DNA of 9,926 nt from JAHBWV01 sp964588385 (GTDB lineage: Bacteria; Planctomycetota; Phycisphaerae; Phycisphaerales; UBA1924). Every line of letters starts with the position of its first letter. Positions within the stretch are counted from its first letter, which is position 1. Shown in pieces: positions 1-6,882 of this stretch. The stretch lies in assembly GCA_964588385.1 (NCBI GenBank), contig CAZPPG010000098.1:1-9926 (forward strand), read 5' to 3'. The notes below the pieces were generated by a model, which was not told the origin of the DNA, ran no database searches, and saw nothing but the letters and a program-made list of their open reading frames with translations. The translations under genes and the position numbers were made by a program.

Positions 1-2
1 GC

Positions 3-122
3 GGCAAGACCCCCGAGGCCACCCTCTACGCGTCCATCCTCCGCGAGATGACGGTCAAGGGCAACGCCTCGCGGTTCAAGAAGGTCGAGCGCGGGCTGTT
101 CGCGGCGACCGGCAAGGCCTGA
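3..122 (+). CDS. HARE-type winged-helix (HARE-HTH) protein, C-terminal fragment
   Basis: Only the last 39 codons are present, ending in TGA at 120-122; the 5' part lies outside the window. The visible tail contains GKTPEATLYASILREM, then a Lys/Arg/Phe-rich segment (SRFKKVERGLFA). This is the typical C-terminal half of the HB1/ASXL/restriction-endonuclease (HARE) winged-helix domain, in which a GKTP-helix is followed by 'RF-K...RG.F' on the wing. Such domains are predicted to bind DNA and occur in chromatin proteins, restriction enzymes and small stand-alone bacterial proteins. Nothing is known here about upstream domains, so the role of the full protein cannot be given. A strong intrinsic terminator follows 31 bases later, so the gene ends its own transcription unit. 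The family call rests on recognition of the motif. Confidence 0.75.
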   Translation, partial: GKTPEATLYASILREMTVKGNASRFKKVERGLFAATGKA

Positions 123-153
123 TCGCCCCCCCCCCCCGCCCACTCGCGGGGCG

Positions 154-183
154 ACCCCGGCGTCGAGCCGGGGTTTCTTCTTC
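154..183 (+). terminator. Intrinsic (Rho-independent) terminator of the HARE-HTH gene
   Basis: A perfect 8-bp GC-rich stem, ACCCCGGC (154-161) with GCCGGGGT (167-174), closes a 5-base loop (GTCGA). A pyrimidine tract TTTCTTCTTC follows. It lies 31 bases after the stop of the upstream gene and before the next coding region, as expected for a factor-independent terminator. Confidence 0.85.
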
Positions 184-220
184 ATGCGATCGTCCCGCTC
201 CGCCGCAAGGCCGTCCCGCC

Positions 221-242
221 GTTCGGACGAAGGCTTATGAAG
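221..242. repeat. Short imperfect direct repeat, copy 1
   Basis: GTTCGG-N5-GGCTTATGAAG at 221-242 matches copy 2 at 1372-1393 in 18 of 22 bases, including an unbroken 11-mer GGCTTATGAAG. Similarity continues more weakly upstream (GTCC-x-GC before GTTCGG). Each copy lies just before a plus-strand gene or cluster. It could be a regulatory site, a cassette boundary, or a shared N-terminal peptide (both read PAVRxxAYE in one frame). Confidence 0.45.
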
Positions 243-256
243 CGCCAGCGCTGCCG

Positions 257-838
257 ATGCTCATGATCGACCTTCATGTCCACGACCCGTGGAACCACGT
301 GTTCCTCGCCGGCTACTACCTGCCGAAGCAGGCTGTCTTCCGCCGAGCAATCGAGCCCGATGCCAGCAGCGGCCACGACCCGTGGGCGCGATTGCCCGAT
401 GAAGTGGGCACGGGCCAACTGCTGAGGTACGCCGTGCGAAAGACGCTTGAAGCAGAGCACCCACAGTTCGCCGGCACCCATCCCGAGGAGCTCGGGATCG
501 AGACATGGGTCGTTGGCCGCGACGTTGAAGGCAGTGGCCGATTGGCGGCGTGGTTCACGAATCAGCGGGCCGGCTACCGCGTGTGGATTCACCGCACGCC
601 GCATTCACACCACGGCCAGACACTGGGGCCGCTTTGGTATAAGGCATACGAGTACGTGCGGTCACACCGCATCTTCGATGCTCGACCCGGGGTCGCTGCG
701 CCGGATGCGCTTCGGCAAGGCGTCCGTGTGCTTGAGGACGCGCTCGCGGCGTACCGCGGAGGCCCCGAAGCAGTCCGGTCGTTCTTCGATCAGATCGACC
801 ATCCGTGCCGCCAGATCCGTCACGAGGCCAGCCCGTAG
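257..838 (+). CDS. Hypothetical protein, unrecognised family (paralog A)
   Basis: Encodes 193 aa with ATG at 257; the ATG at 263 is also possible, and the frame is open further upstream. I do not recognise the family. It clearly resembles the product of 1963-2523: both begin with a Leu-His-x-x-Asp...AsnHisValPheLeu segment (residues 6-17 here). Both have a [TS]W[IV]xG motif (83-87), a WF pair (99-100), an Arg-x-[VL]-x-[IF]-HRTP motif (HRTP at 112-115), and a C-terminal AY-x-x-G-x-EAV-x-S...D...HP segment (165-183). A more distant relative is encoded on the minus strand at 6819-7415. There is no signal peptide or membrane helix, so it is probably cytoplasmic. The gene is convergent with the minus-strand gene at 820-1272 and overlaps it by 19 bp. 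A short repeat (221-242), shared with the region before 1503, lies just upstream. Confidence 0.8.
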   Translation: MLMIDLHVHDPWNHVFLAGYYLPKQAVFRRAIEPDASSGHDPWARLPDEVGTGQLLRYAVRKTLEAEHPQFAGTHPEELGIETWVVGRDVEGSGRLAAWFTNQRAGYRVWIHRTPHSHHGQTLGPLWYKAYEYVRSHRIFDARPGVAAPDALRQGVRVLEDALAAYRGGPEAVRSFFDQIDHPCRQIRHEASP

Positions 839-1272
839 AATCCGCCGCGCTCGCTCTTCTTTGGGGCTCGGAAGGAATCCCCGTCCTTCTTGAAACTCGC
901 GAGCGTGCCGGCCTTGACCATGTGCATCAGGGCTTGGCGCACGTTGGCGATCTTGTTGCCGACGTGGGAGGCAATCGCCTCGGTGCCCTGCGGCTGGCCC
1001 TTGGCTTTGATGAACTCGACGATTGCTTCGCGCTGGCCGCCCCGACGGCGGCGCCCCGGAGCAACCTTGCGGGCCCCACGCGAGCGAGGCCCGCGTTCGG
1101 CCGTCCCATTCAGACTGCCGGCCTGGCGCTGGAGCTCATCCAGGAGACGGCTGAAGGTCCCGCTCTCCTCGTGGATCTCGGCGCGCAGCTGCATGATGCG
1201 ATCGCGTGACCGCTCCAGGTTCTTGGCTAACGCCACCATCCCAATCGTCCGAGCCTTGGGTCCTCGCGGCAT
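820..1272 (-). CDS. Small coiled-coil / winged-helix DNA-binding protein
   Basis: Encodes 150 aa starting at ATG 1272, chosen because AAGGAGG sits 7 bases upstream on the minus strand; a longer in-frame start at 1335 lacks such a site. Residues about 10-50 form a heptad-rich amphipathic helix (KNLERSRDRIMQLRAEI), a likely dimerising coiled coil. A basic low-complexity linker (63-81, with RRRR) follows. The C-terminal part (81-135) reads as a winged helix: helix REAIVEFIKAKG, a Gln-rich turn, then IASHVGNKIANVRQALMHMVKAGTL as turn plus recognition helix and wing. A local DNA-binding regulator or nucleoid-type protein is the likely role, inferred from architecture only. It is convergent with the gene ending at 838 and shares 19 bp with it. 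Confidence 0.82.
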   Translation of the reverse strand: MPRGPKARTIGMVALAKNLERSRDRIMQLRAEIHEESGTFSRLLDELQRQAGSLNGTAERGPRSRGARKVAPGRRRRGGQREAIVEFIKAKGQPQGTEAIASHVGNKIANVRQALMHMVKAGTLASFKKDGDSFRAPKKSERGGFYGLAS

Positions 1273-1371
1273 GCATGGTCCTCCTTGCCGTGGTGCGGCT
1301 ATGTCCCAGAGTATGCCCGCGCCCACTGAAGGCAATGGCTATGCGTCCTGTTGGGCGGTTCTGGTCCTGCG

Positions 1372-1393
1372 GTTCGGGGCATGGCTTATGAAG
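1372..1393. repeat. Short imperfect direct repeat, copy 2
   Basis: Second copy of the repeat at 221-242, with 18 of 22 bases identical and the 11-mer GGCTTATGAAG intact. It overlaps the first codons of the possible small ORF at 1381-1506 and precedes the gene starting at 1503. No terminal inverted repeats or other mobile-element features are visible around it. Confidence 0.45.
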
Positions 1394-1506
1394 GCCCCGG
1401 AACAGACCGGAGGATGACTGGCATCTTGCAATTGAGCGCACAGGGCGAATTCGCCTCGCACGTGAGCAACGGCGCGGTCCAACGGCCGAGGGGCCCGTTC
1501 AAATGA
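1381..1506 (+). CDS. Possible small protein, 41 aa, translationally coupled to next gene
   Basis: ATG at 1381 opens 41 codons ending at TGA 1504-1506. That stop overlaps the ATG of the next gene at 1503 as ATGA, the classic arrangement for coupled translation. The product begins MAYEGPGTDRR and has no recognised motif. An internal ATG at 1414 and a TTG at 1351 are alternative starts; none has a well-spaced ribosome-binding site. The stop/start overlap and the open frame are the only support, so this may equally be the leader of the following gene. Function unknown. Confidence 0.35.
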   Translation: MAYEGPGTDRRMTGILQLSAQGEFASHVSNGAVQRPRGPFK

Positions 1507-1946
1507 CTCGGCGAGCGCGGCTGGGGACCGTCTCGTCCGGGACCTTGCGCACCGGCGATCTGCTCCACGCCTTTGCGTCCGAGCTTGAATCCCTTGACGC
1601 CGACCGTCGGTACGAAGACCTGGTCAAGGCGGCTCGGGTCGTCGACCCCGAAAGCGACGAAGCGCCCGAGGTGCTCGCGGACCTGGAGGAACGGCTCGGA
1701 GAACACGCCCCGCCGTACTGCTATTTCGGAACCCACGCGGGCGACGGCGCAGACTTTGGCTACTGGGTTGATTGGGAAGCGATCCGCTCAGATCGGCGCG
1801 ACGGCACGCTGCGTGCCGGGGATGCACTTCCCCGCGACGGTTCGACCATCGGCCAGTACCTGCACATCTCCGACCACGGCAACGCCGAGCTGTACCTTTG
1901 GGACGCGGCGGCCACGCGATGGCGTTCGGAGTGGGGAGTGGTGTGA
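1503..1946 (+). CDS. Hypothetical acidic protein, 147 aa
   Basis: Encodes 147 aa from ATG 1503, with a GAGGGG purine tract about 9 bases upstream, to TGA 1944-1946. The N-terminus reads LGTVSSGTLRTGDLLHAF. An acidic helical region follows (about 28-66, LADLEERL). The central aromatic/Gly-rich motif is PPYCYFGTHAGDGADFGYW (70-88), and a later Tyr-Leu-His-Ile-Ser-Asp-His-Gly segment (119-126) precedes a Trp-rich end. It is soluble, with no signal peptide or membrane segment. I recall similar small hypothetical proteins in planctomycete and phage genomes but cannot assign a function. The next gene begins 16 bases after its stop, so the two probably share a transcript, with the small ORF at 1381 as a possible first member. 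Confidence 0.82.
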   Translation: MTRRARLGTVSSGTLRTGDLLHAFASELESLDADRRYEDLVKAARVVDPESDEAPEVLADLEERLGEHAPPYCYFGTHAGDGADFGYWVDWEAIRSDRRDGTLRAGDALPRDGSTIGQYLHISDHGNAELYLWDAAATRWRSEWGVV

Positions 1947-1962
1947 TCACCGCATCGTGCGC

Positions 1963-2523
1963 ATGACTGGGCTGCACATGTACGACGATCGCAATCACGT
2001 GTTCTTGAGCAGGCTGTACATCCCCCGTGCGTGGCCGCACTCGGCGGAATTGCTGGACCACCTGAAGGCGTCGGGCTCGGCCGCAGGCGTTCCAGATGAT
2101 GATTCTGTCGGAACGCTCTTGATGCGACTCGCCAAAGCACGAACAGCGATCCACCTCAACGGAACAGGTCGAGAGATCGATGATGCCGGACTACAAAGCT
2201 GGATCTTTGGACCTTCGGTCAGGAGCAGAGGAGCCTTGGACTCTTGGTTCCGAGAGGCACGACCGGCAGATCGATTCCGTTTGCTCTTCCACCGCACGCC
2301 ACGGCGGTACGGCGGCCGGTCACTGCCCGGGATCTGGGACGACGTGGGCGCGGAGTATTCCCGTATCGTGCCGTCCTCGACATCGCGGGACGAGATGCCT
2401 CTTGAGAGTCTTCAACGCGCGTTGCCCGTACTCGACCAGTGCCTTACGGCATACGCCCGTGGAACGGAGGCTGTCGTCTCCTGGGCCGACAGCTTGGAAC
2501 ATCCCTACACCATCATCGTGTAA
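1963..2523 (+). CDS. Hypothetical protein, unrecognised family (paralog B)
   Basis: Encodes 186 aa from ATG 1963 (GTG 1957 and ATG 1978 are alternatives) to TAA 2521-2523. The chosen start makes the N-terminus (MTGLHMYDDRNHVFL) line up with that of the gene at 257. The shared core motifs are SWIFG (79-83), WF (95-96), RLLFHRTP (106-113) and a C-terminal AYARGTEAVVSW...LEHP segment (163-181). The sequence is otherwise strongly diverged from the other copy, so these are old paralogs and not a recent duplication. There are no catalytic motifs of known families and no membrane segment. It lies 16 bases downstream of the 147-aa gene on the same strand, suggesting an operon. The long same-frame upstream extension overlapping that gene is not used. 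Confidence 0.82.
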   Translation: MTGLHMYDDRNHVFLSRLYIPRAWPHSAELLDHLKASGSAAGVPDDDSVGTLLMRLAKARTAIHLNGTGREIDDAGLQSWIFGPSVRSRGALDSWFREARPADRFRLLFHRTPRRYGGRSLPGIWDDVGAEYSRIVPSSTSRDEMPLESLQRALPVLDQCLTAYARGTEAVVSWADSLEHPYTIIV

Positions 2524-2846
2524 TCGACCTCTTCGGCCCAACCGTGCGTCTGGTCCGACGGTCCTGCAATCCGGGCTCGCACTGCCGCAGAAGCAGGTCA
2601 TGCCGCGAGCCTTCATCTTGCGGCATCGACTGGAGACGACTCTCCCAACTCTCGATCGAGTCGTGGAACGACCCCGCGGTCGAGATGATGGGCCGACCTC
2701 CGCTGTACGACGGCGGGCCGGATGTGGACACGCTCAAGAAGGATCGTGAGGCACACTCGCCGACGCGACTCAGCAAGCCCGACGAACCGTCCCCGGTGCA
2801 ACAGACCCGGTTCCAATGGCACAGCATGGGATTGTGAATGCCACGG
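2524..2846. other. 323-base gap with no confident gene
   Basis: This stretch lies between the plus-strand gene ending at 2523 and the minus-strand gene ending at 2847. Its second half has a plus-strand frame of coding character (next entry). Its first half (2524-2684) shows nothing recognisable: no terminator with a T-tract, no tRNA and no mobile-element ends. It may be the remnant of a decayed gene. Confidence 0.5.
2688..2837 (+). CDS. Possible small protein, 49 aa, or remnant of a larger gene
   Basis: From ATG 2688 (or 2685) to TGA 2835-2837 the frame encodes 49 aa beginning MGRPPLYDGGPDVDTLKK and ending QWHSMGL. It is rich in Pro, Asp and Lys with a believable codon pattern. The frame stays open upstream (reading IESWNDPAVEM before the Met), so it could be the C-terminal end of a longer or decayed gene. 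GGTCGAG upstream is a poor ribosome site. No family is recognised. It ends 9 bases before the convergent gene at 2847. Confidence 0.28.
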   Translation: MGRPPLYDGGPDVDTLKKDREAHSPTRLSKPDEPSPVQQTRFQWHSMGL

Positions 2847-3512
2847 CTACCGACGGGTCAGTAGCCGCGCGAACTTCTCATCGGAACACAGGTAGACATC
2901 GCAGGGTACCAGAGGCCAGCGCAGGCCACATTCCGGGCAGACGGATGGCGAACATCTTGTCGCGATGTCTGCCATTGGCAGGTCAGGAAGGAGGTTGTAC
3001 AAGCACACCGGGCACTTCTTCGAGTACAGGCTGCGAGCCAAATGGCGCGCCAGACGGACCGCCCGTACCCAGCGGATGGTGCAGTGCACCCACACATAAA
3101 CAAATACCGGTGTCCCGATGATCAACAGCAGGCTCTGTATCCGCTCGGTCTTGTCGGGGCTCGATTCAGCAAACACCGGGCTGAACACTTTGCACGCTTC
3201 TTCGAAAGGCTGCAAGCGCACCAAGATGTGCGCCCCGGCGTCCCTCGCTTCGAACCAGCGAGTCCACCGCGGGGCGAGCGATTGAAGCCCTGGACTTTGG
3301 CATAGATCCTCGAGCGGAGACTTCTCCGCCGGTGGACAGCGTCGAAGGGGTTCGATTCGCGATTTGCGAAAGCGTGCCAGCGCTCGCGCACGGCCGCAAC
3401 GGTGATCGAGCTTGCGGAGCCAAAGAAACTGTGCCCAGGGGTCTACTTTCACTCCCGCTCCCTGGCGCTGGGTACACCGCGCCATGTGGGTGCGTTCGCC
3501 CATGCGCTTCAC
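2847..3512 (-). CDS. Single-pass membrane protein with C-terminal zinc ribbon
   Basis: Reading from GTG 3512 gives 221 aa; ATG 3503 and ATG 3485 are equally possible, because none has a strong ribosome site. The N-terminal 120 residues are basic, lack recognisable motifs, and could partly be untranslated. Residues 126-147 (IQSLLLIIGTPVFVYVWVHC) form one membrane helix flanked by charges. After it come CPVC (167-170) and CPEC (192-195), a four-cysteine zinc ribbon of the kind common on planctomycete membrane proteins. The ribbon is probably cytoplasmic, but the topology is inferred. Partner and function are unknown. It lies on the same strand as, and downstream of, the M48 peptidase gene, with 211 bases between them holding a long inverted repeat, so co-transcription is uncertain. 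Confidence 0.6.
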   Translation of the reverse strand: MKRMGERTHMARCTQRQGAGVKVDPWAQFLWLRKLDHRCGRARALARFRKSRIEPLRRCPPAEKSPLEDLCQSPGLQSLAPRWTRWFEARDAGAHILVRLQPFEEACKVFSPVFAESSPDKTERIQSLLLIIGTPVFVYVWVHCTIRWVRAVRLARHLARSLYSKKCPVCLYNLLPDLPMADIATRCSPSVCPECGLRWPLVPCDVYLCSDEKFARLLTRR

Positions 3513-3573
3513 GCATAGCGTACCTTGTGAGATGGATCAGGACAACCGCAACGTGATACTAACGGCCCCGCAC

Positions 3574-3649
3574 AGCCCGAGCGAATGTCCAACTCAGTCA
3601 CGTCAGCCCACACTGTTTCCGCGTGGAGCTTGTGGCCATCGCTCGGGCT
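3574..3649. repeat. Long-loop inverted repeat between two minus-strand membrane genes
   Basis: AGCCCGAGCGA (3574-3584) and TCGCTCGGGCT (3639-3649) are perfect 11-bp complements. Pairing continues past a single extra A into ATGTCCA/TGGCCA, giving about 17 paired positions around a 40-base centre. The centre itself contains CACG...CGTG. No T-tract follows on either strand, so it is not a standard terminator. It sits after the M48 gene stop (3724) and before the zinc-ribbon gene start. Confidence 0.5.
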
Positions 3650-3723
3650 CACAGCCAAGCAATAAGCCGTGGATCTGGCCGAATGCTATGGAGGAGGTGC
3701 GTGTGCCGATCGGTTCGTTGCCG

Positions 3724-5847
3724 TCACCCCTTCTGCTGCAGCACCGTCCGTGAAGTTGGCTGCATTCTCCTGATCGCTTCAACTCGATGATTCACTGCGG
3801 GATGCCAGTATGCAAACTGAGTGTCGGAGGCAAACAGCTTCAACCATAGACGGCCAGCATCCGCAAGACGCCAAGTGCTTCCCGCTGAGGGAGCGGGCGT
3901 GAGGCTCATCGGTCGCTCTGATGCTGCTCGCAGGCCCCCTGGGTACAGCCGTTGAAGAGTCGCAAGATCACGGAGCTTGCGGAGGCACGTGTCAAGCGCC
4001 CCGGGATTGACTCCAAAGTCCTCAATGGCGGACCGGTCGGCTTCGAGCTCGTAACCAAAGCTTTGCTCAAGCGTGCCGACAAACGTATCACCGACAAACG
4101 TGAGTCGACCGGCGATCTGAAGCAAATAATGAATCCGGCAATGCCCTTTGAGGAAATGGGCACACTCGTGAGCAAGAACGGCGCGTCGTTCTTCTGCGGT
4201 CAGCGCGTCCAGACAACCGGTTGTGATGACGAGGAACCGCTCCATCGTACCGAACTCGTGGGCAGCGGCGTGTGGCGTTGGATCGTGTGCGACGACCACG
4301 CGCGGAACTGGCATGTTCACGATGGCCGCCAGCTCGCGCGCAGTGCGCTGCAAGTTGTCGGTGATAGTCTGCGGCGAGATAGTCAGCCGCCGGAGCGTCG
4401 CCCTCGCCCGTTGCCGACGCGCAAGCAAGCTGCACACCGACGCTCCGAGTGCGACGAGCGCCAACACCGCCCACCATGCCCACATTGAGCGGCTCAGAAC
4501 CTCGGCGGCCACACTATCCGCCGGCATCCCGAATGAAAGCTTGATCGCGTGTGCGGTTACGGCGGCGATGTCGTCGCCGCCCGTGGTCCAGCCCTCGGGT
4601 TGGCCCCAGACCGCCAGGAAGCCCGACTGTATGAGCCTGCCCAGCAATCCTATGGACAGAACGGAGAACAACAGCCAAATGGCGATCACGATGCCGCGAT
4701 ACCGAGGGAGGAAGCCGGCGCCTGAAACCGCCATCCGGATGGTTTCCAAGTCGGGCGCCTGTTGGAGGCGACGTGCGTGGCTGATCACCAACTCCAGAGA
4801 ACGGAGCGACGAGTACGCGCACACTCCGGCAATGCCCCAGAGCAACGGAACGCTGAGCACGGACACCACCATCATGGCGTGCGTCACGGACCAGACGTCG
4901 CGCCACTCCGTCAGATCGACCGGCGCCTGCCCAGGAGGCAGGAGCACCTGAACGCTGGGCGAGACTCGGGCCACAGAGTCTCGGACATCGAAAGCCTTCT
5001 CCCAGAACGTAGGGGACTTGGTTGCCGCGATGAGCATTGGCACCTGGCTCCCCAGACAGATGAACAAGACGGCCATGGCTGCAAGCCCGGGTAGCGCCGG
5101 AAGCAGACGCGGCTCAAATCCGCGCCATCGTCCAGAGCGGAAGACGACCACCATGCACACGCCAATGAGTGTGGCAGCGATTCCAACTAGAAGGGTCAGC
5201 CACGGATGCTTCGCGAACGAAAGACCGGTCGACAGAGCAGCAGCCGTTGGCAGCGCACACACGCCAGCGAAGAACCCCACGTATCGTCGCGCGTTACGCT
5301 CCCAGCGAGAGTTGCTCGACAACGGGGCGTGATCCAGCGCAATGCCGTGAATGCGGAGCTCCGCATAGGCCCGGAGCCGCAACGACTCGATGAGACGTGA
5401 CCCCGCGGCGCACCACCGCCAAGCGAGGAACGCCATGGCCAGGGCAGCCATGAGGATGACACAGCTTGGTCGGATCGCGCGATCTGGCGACAACACCAGG
5501 ATCGATCCGGTCCAGAACAACGCAGCGGTTACAGCGCTTGAGCAAAGAACCAGCCGTCGATACCAAGGGAAGTACCAGCGATCGAACCGAACCGTGACGC
5601 CACGCTCGTTGGGCGCGATTTCCCATAACATCTCTTGGGGCAGTGCCTTCCACACAACGAGGTGCCAAGGTGCCCGTTGCGTTGCCGCCACGGCCGTGAA
5701 GCCCGCCTCACCGACCGTGAGGGATACTCCAAAGCCCGCGTCTTCTAGCGTCCGACCAAGAGTGACCGCGACAAGTTGTGGATCCGCCTCAGAGGCGACG
5801 TACACATCTCCGAACAGGCGCGGCGAGGAGGAACGGTGCGTATCCAT
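3724..5847 (-). CDS. Multi-pass membrane M48-type zinc metallopeptidase
   Basis: Encodes 707 aa from ATG 5847 to TGA 3724. The peptidase domain is C-terminal: AVLAHECAHFLKGH (556-569) contains HExxH (H560, E561, H564), and GYELEADRSA (599-608) provides the ExxxD motif whose Glu (E600) is the third zinc ligand in the M48/HtpX/Ste24 clan. Upstream are several hydrophobic segments that look like membrane helices, around 98-118, 128-146, 188-206, 217-237, 252-275, 320-344, 385-406 and 455-475. An unassigned soluble region of about 90 residues opens the protein. At 707 aa it is far longer than HtpX (about 290 aa), and the helices precede the catalytic domain. Membrane-protein quality control or processing is the inferred role. 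It is divergent from the gene starting at 5944. The upstream ribosome site is weak. Confidence 0.9.
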   Translation of the reverse strand: MDTHRSSSPRLFGDVYVASEADPQLVAVTLGRTLEDAGFGVSLTVGEAGFTAVAATQRAPWHLVVWKALPQEMLWEIAPNERGVTVRFDRWYFPWYRRLVLCSSAVTAALFWTGSILVLSPDRAIRPSCVILMAALAMAFLAWRWCAAGSRLIESLRLRAYAELRIHGIALDHAPLSSNSRWERNARRYVGFFAGVCALPTAAALSTGLSFAKHPWLTLLVGIAATLIGVCMVVVFRSGRWRGFEPRLLPALPGLAAMAVLFICLGSQVPMLIAATKSPTFWEKAFDVRDSVARVSPSVQVLLPPGQAPVDLTEWRDVWSVTHAMMVVSVLSVPLLWGIAGVCAYSSLRSLELVISHARRLQQAPDLETIRMAVSGAGFLPRYRGIVIAIWLLFSVLSIGLLGRLIQSGFLAVWGQPEGWTTGGDDIAAVTAHAIKLSFGMPADSVAAEVLSRSMWAWWAVLALVALGASVCSLLARRQRARATLRRLTISPQTITDNLQRTARELAAIVNMPVPRVVVAHDPTPHAAAHEFGTMERFLVITTGCLDALTAEERRAVLAHECAHFLKGHCRIHYLLQIAGRLTFVGDTFVGTLEQSFGYELEADRSAIEDFGVNPGALDTCLRKLRDLATLQRLYPGGLRAASERPMSLTPAPSAGSTWRLADAGRLWLKLFASDTQFAYWHPAVNHRVEAIRRMQPTSRTVLQQKG

Positions 5848-5943
5848 TGCTGCACGTCAGGGGCTCGTCGGCAATAATGTACCAGCTGAACAAGCACGGG
5901 ACTGGGCTGATCACGCGGAGCGCTGCGAGATCGGGGATGAGTG

Positions 5944-6882
5944 ATGAGTAAAGCACTCGAGCGGGCCGCAGAGTCGAACAACGACGGAGCGTCTGACAAT
6001 GCGACTTGCCTGATCCGGGAGGCGTTGTTCGCGGTCGTCACCGAGTATTTTCCGCAGGAAGCCGGCACGCTCGATGGCCTGTGGAATTGGTGGCTCAGGA
6101 ACGCTAGCGCAGTGAAGATCGACATCCGATTGCCGCGAGGCCTCGCGGTGCTCGGCAAGGACCGAGGCGACGGCGTGGCGCCCATGCTCTTGCTCGCATT
6201 CGCAGCGTTGATCTCCGAGTGGCCTGAACGCCAGGAGCTGCCCACCCATGCGTCGGTTGAGGCCGCGCTGCGGGCCGGCGCGCCTCACCTCGGCCTGAGG
6301 GGAGCGCGGCTTCAGAGGATCGTCGAGGTATCGACGGAGAAGCTTTGTGCGGTGCTGAAGCGACTCGAGAACCCTACGCGGTCTCCGCGCTTTGCGCTCG
6401 CTCCGCCCGAAGTGCTCTGGGTCGAGGAGCTCAAGAGCGGCAGGAAGCATCCGCCAAGGGAGACGGCTTTGGCGACGTACCCCGGCATCGCGGAACTCGC
6501 GGACGTGGCGCTCACTGTCGACGAGCACGGCGGGCGATGGCGCGGAGCGAGCGGCTGGGTACCGTTCGACGATCTGAAGCGGCAAGAAACCGCGGCCATT
6601 TGGCTCGTGCTCCGCTACGCCGGAGAATCATTCGGTCACCGCGAGATCGAGGCGGTCCGCTGGGCAGGCGGCGAAGACAAGTCAGGTAGACGGCGATTTC
6701 CGAGTAAAGCTCGCGAGATACTGGAGTCTCTCATAGGCGTTGAGGTTCTGCCGAGAGGCAAGAACGAGCGGTACCGCGTGCCATTGGAAGGATGGTCGTG
6801 GCGCTGGATTCGCTTGTTTCAGGATCCGGTTGAAAGCCGCTTGCTACGCCAATTCCGCGGCCCGAGGGAACCCGCAAAGTAG
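5944..6882 (+). CDS. Hypothetical protein, 312 aa, possible C-terminal winged helix
   Basis: ATG 5944 is preferred because GGGGA at 5933-5937 lies 6 bases upstream; GTG 5941 adds one residue. I do not recognise the family. The N-terminal half is mostly helical (for example MLLLAFAALISEW, 81-93, too short and mixed for a sure membrane segment). The C-terminal part (214-285) has the order helix (ETAAIWLVLRYAG), a short helix (HREIEAVRW), a basic helix (RRRFPSKAREILESLIGV), then a strand pair with RYRVPL. That order resembles a winged helix, so DNA binding is a possible inference only. It is divergent from the M48 gene with 96 bases between starts. Its last 64 bases overlap the convergent gene at 6819-7415, which limits how far either C-terminus can be trusted. 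Confidence 0.75.
   Translation: MSKALERAAESNNDGASDNATCLIREALFAVVTEYFPQEAGTLDGLWNWWLRNASAVKIDIRLPRGLAVLGKDRGDGVAPMLLLAFAALISEWPERQELPTHASVEAALRAGAPHLGLRGARLQRIVEVSTEKLCAVLKRLENPTRSPRFALAPPEVLWVEELKSGRKHPPRETALATYPGIAELADVALTVDEHGGRWRGASGWVPFDDLKRQETAAIWLVLRYAGESFGHREIEAVRWAGGEDKSGRRRFPSKAREILESLIGVEVLPRGKNERYRVPLEGWSWRWIRLFQDPVESRLLRQFRGPREPAK

Noticed and set aside
126..137. Run of twelve C residues after the HARE-HTH gene
   Set aside because: A homopolymer in a 3' untranslated region; it does not sit in a reading frame or a promoter spacer, so phase variation is not supported, and its length could be a sequencing error.
1573..1962. In-frame upstream extension of paralog B across the 147-aa gene
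   Set aside because: It overlaps a better-supported gene in another frame, and the extension is Arg/Thr/Pro-rich without similarity to the other two family members.
3587..3720. Integron attC site suggested by GTCCAAC and the bulged inverted repeat
   Set aside because: No GTTRRRY partner at the right position, no integrase gene, and the neighbouring genes are not arranged as same-strand cassettes.
3952..4951. Plus-strand open frames opposite the M48 peptidase
   Set aside because: They lie antisense to a gene with clear catalytic motifs and membrane helices, and show only low-complexity composition.
5848..5943. Sigma-70 promoter pair between the divergent genes
   Set aside because: Candidate hexamers (TTGCTG, AATAAT, TACATT) occur, but none form a pair with 16-18 base spacing.
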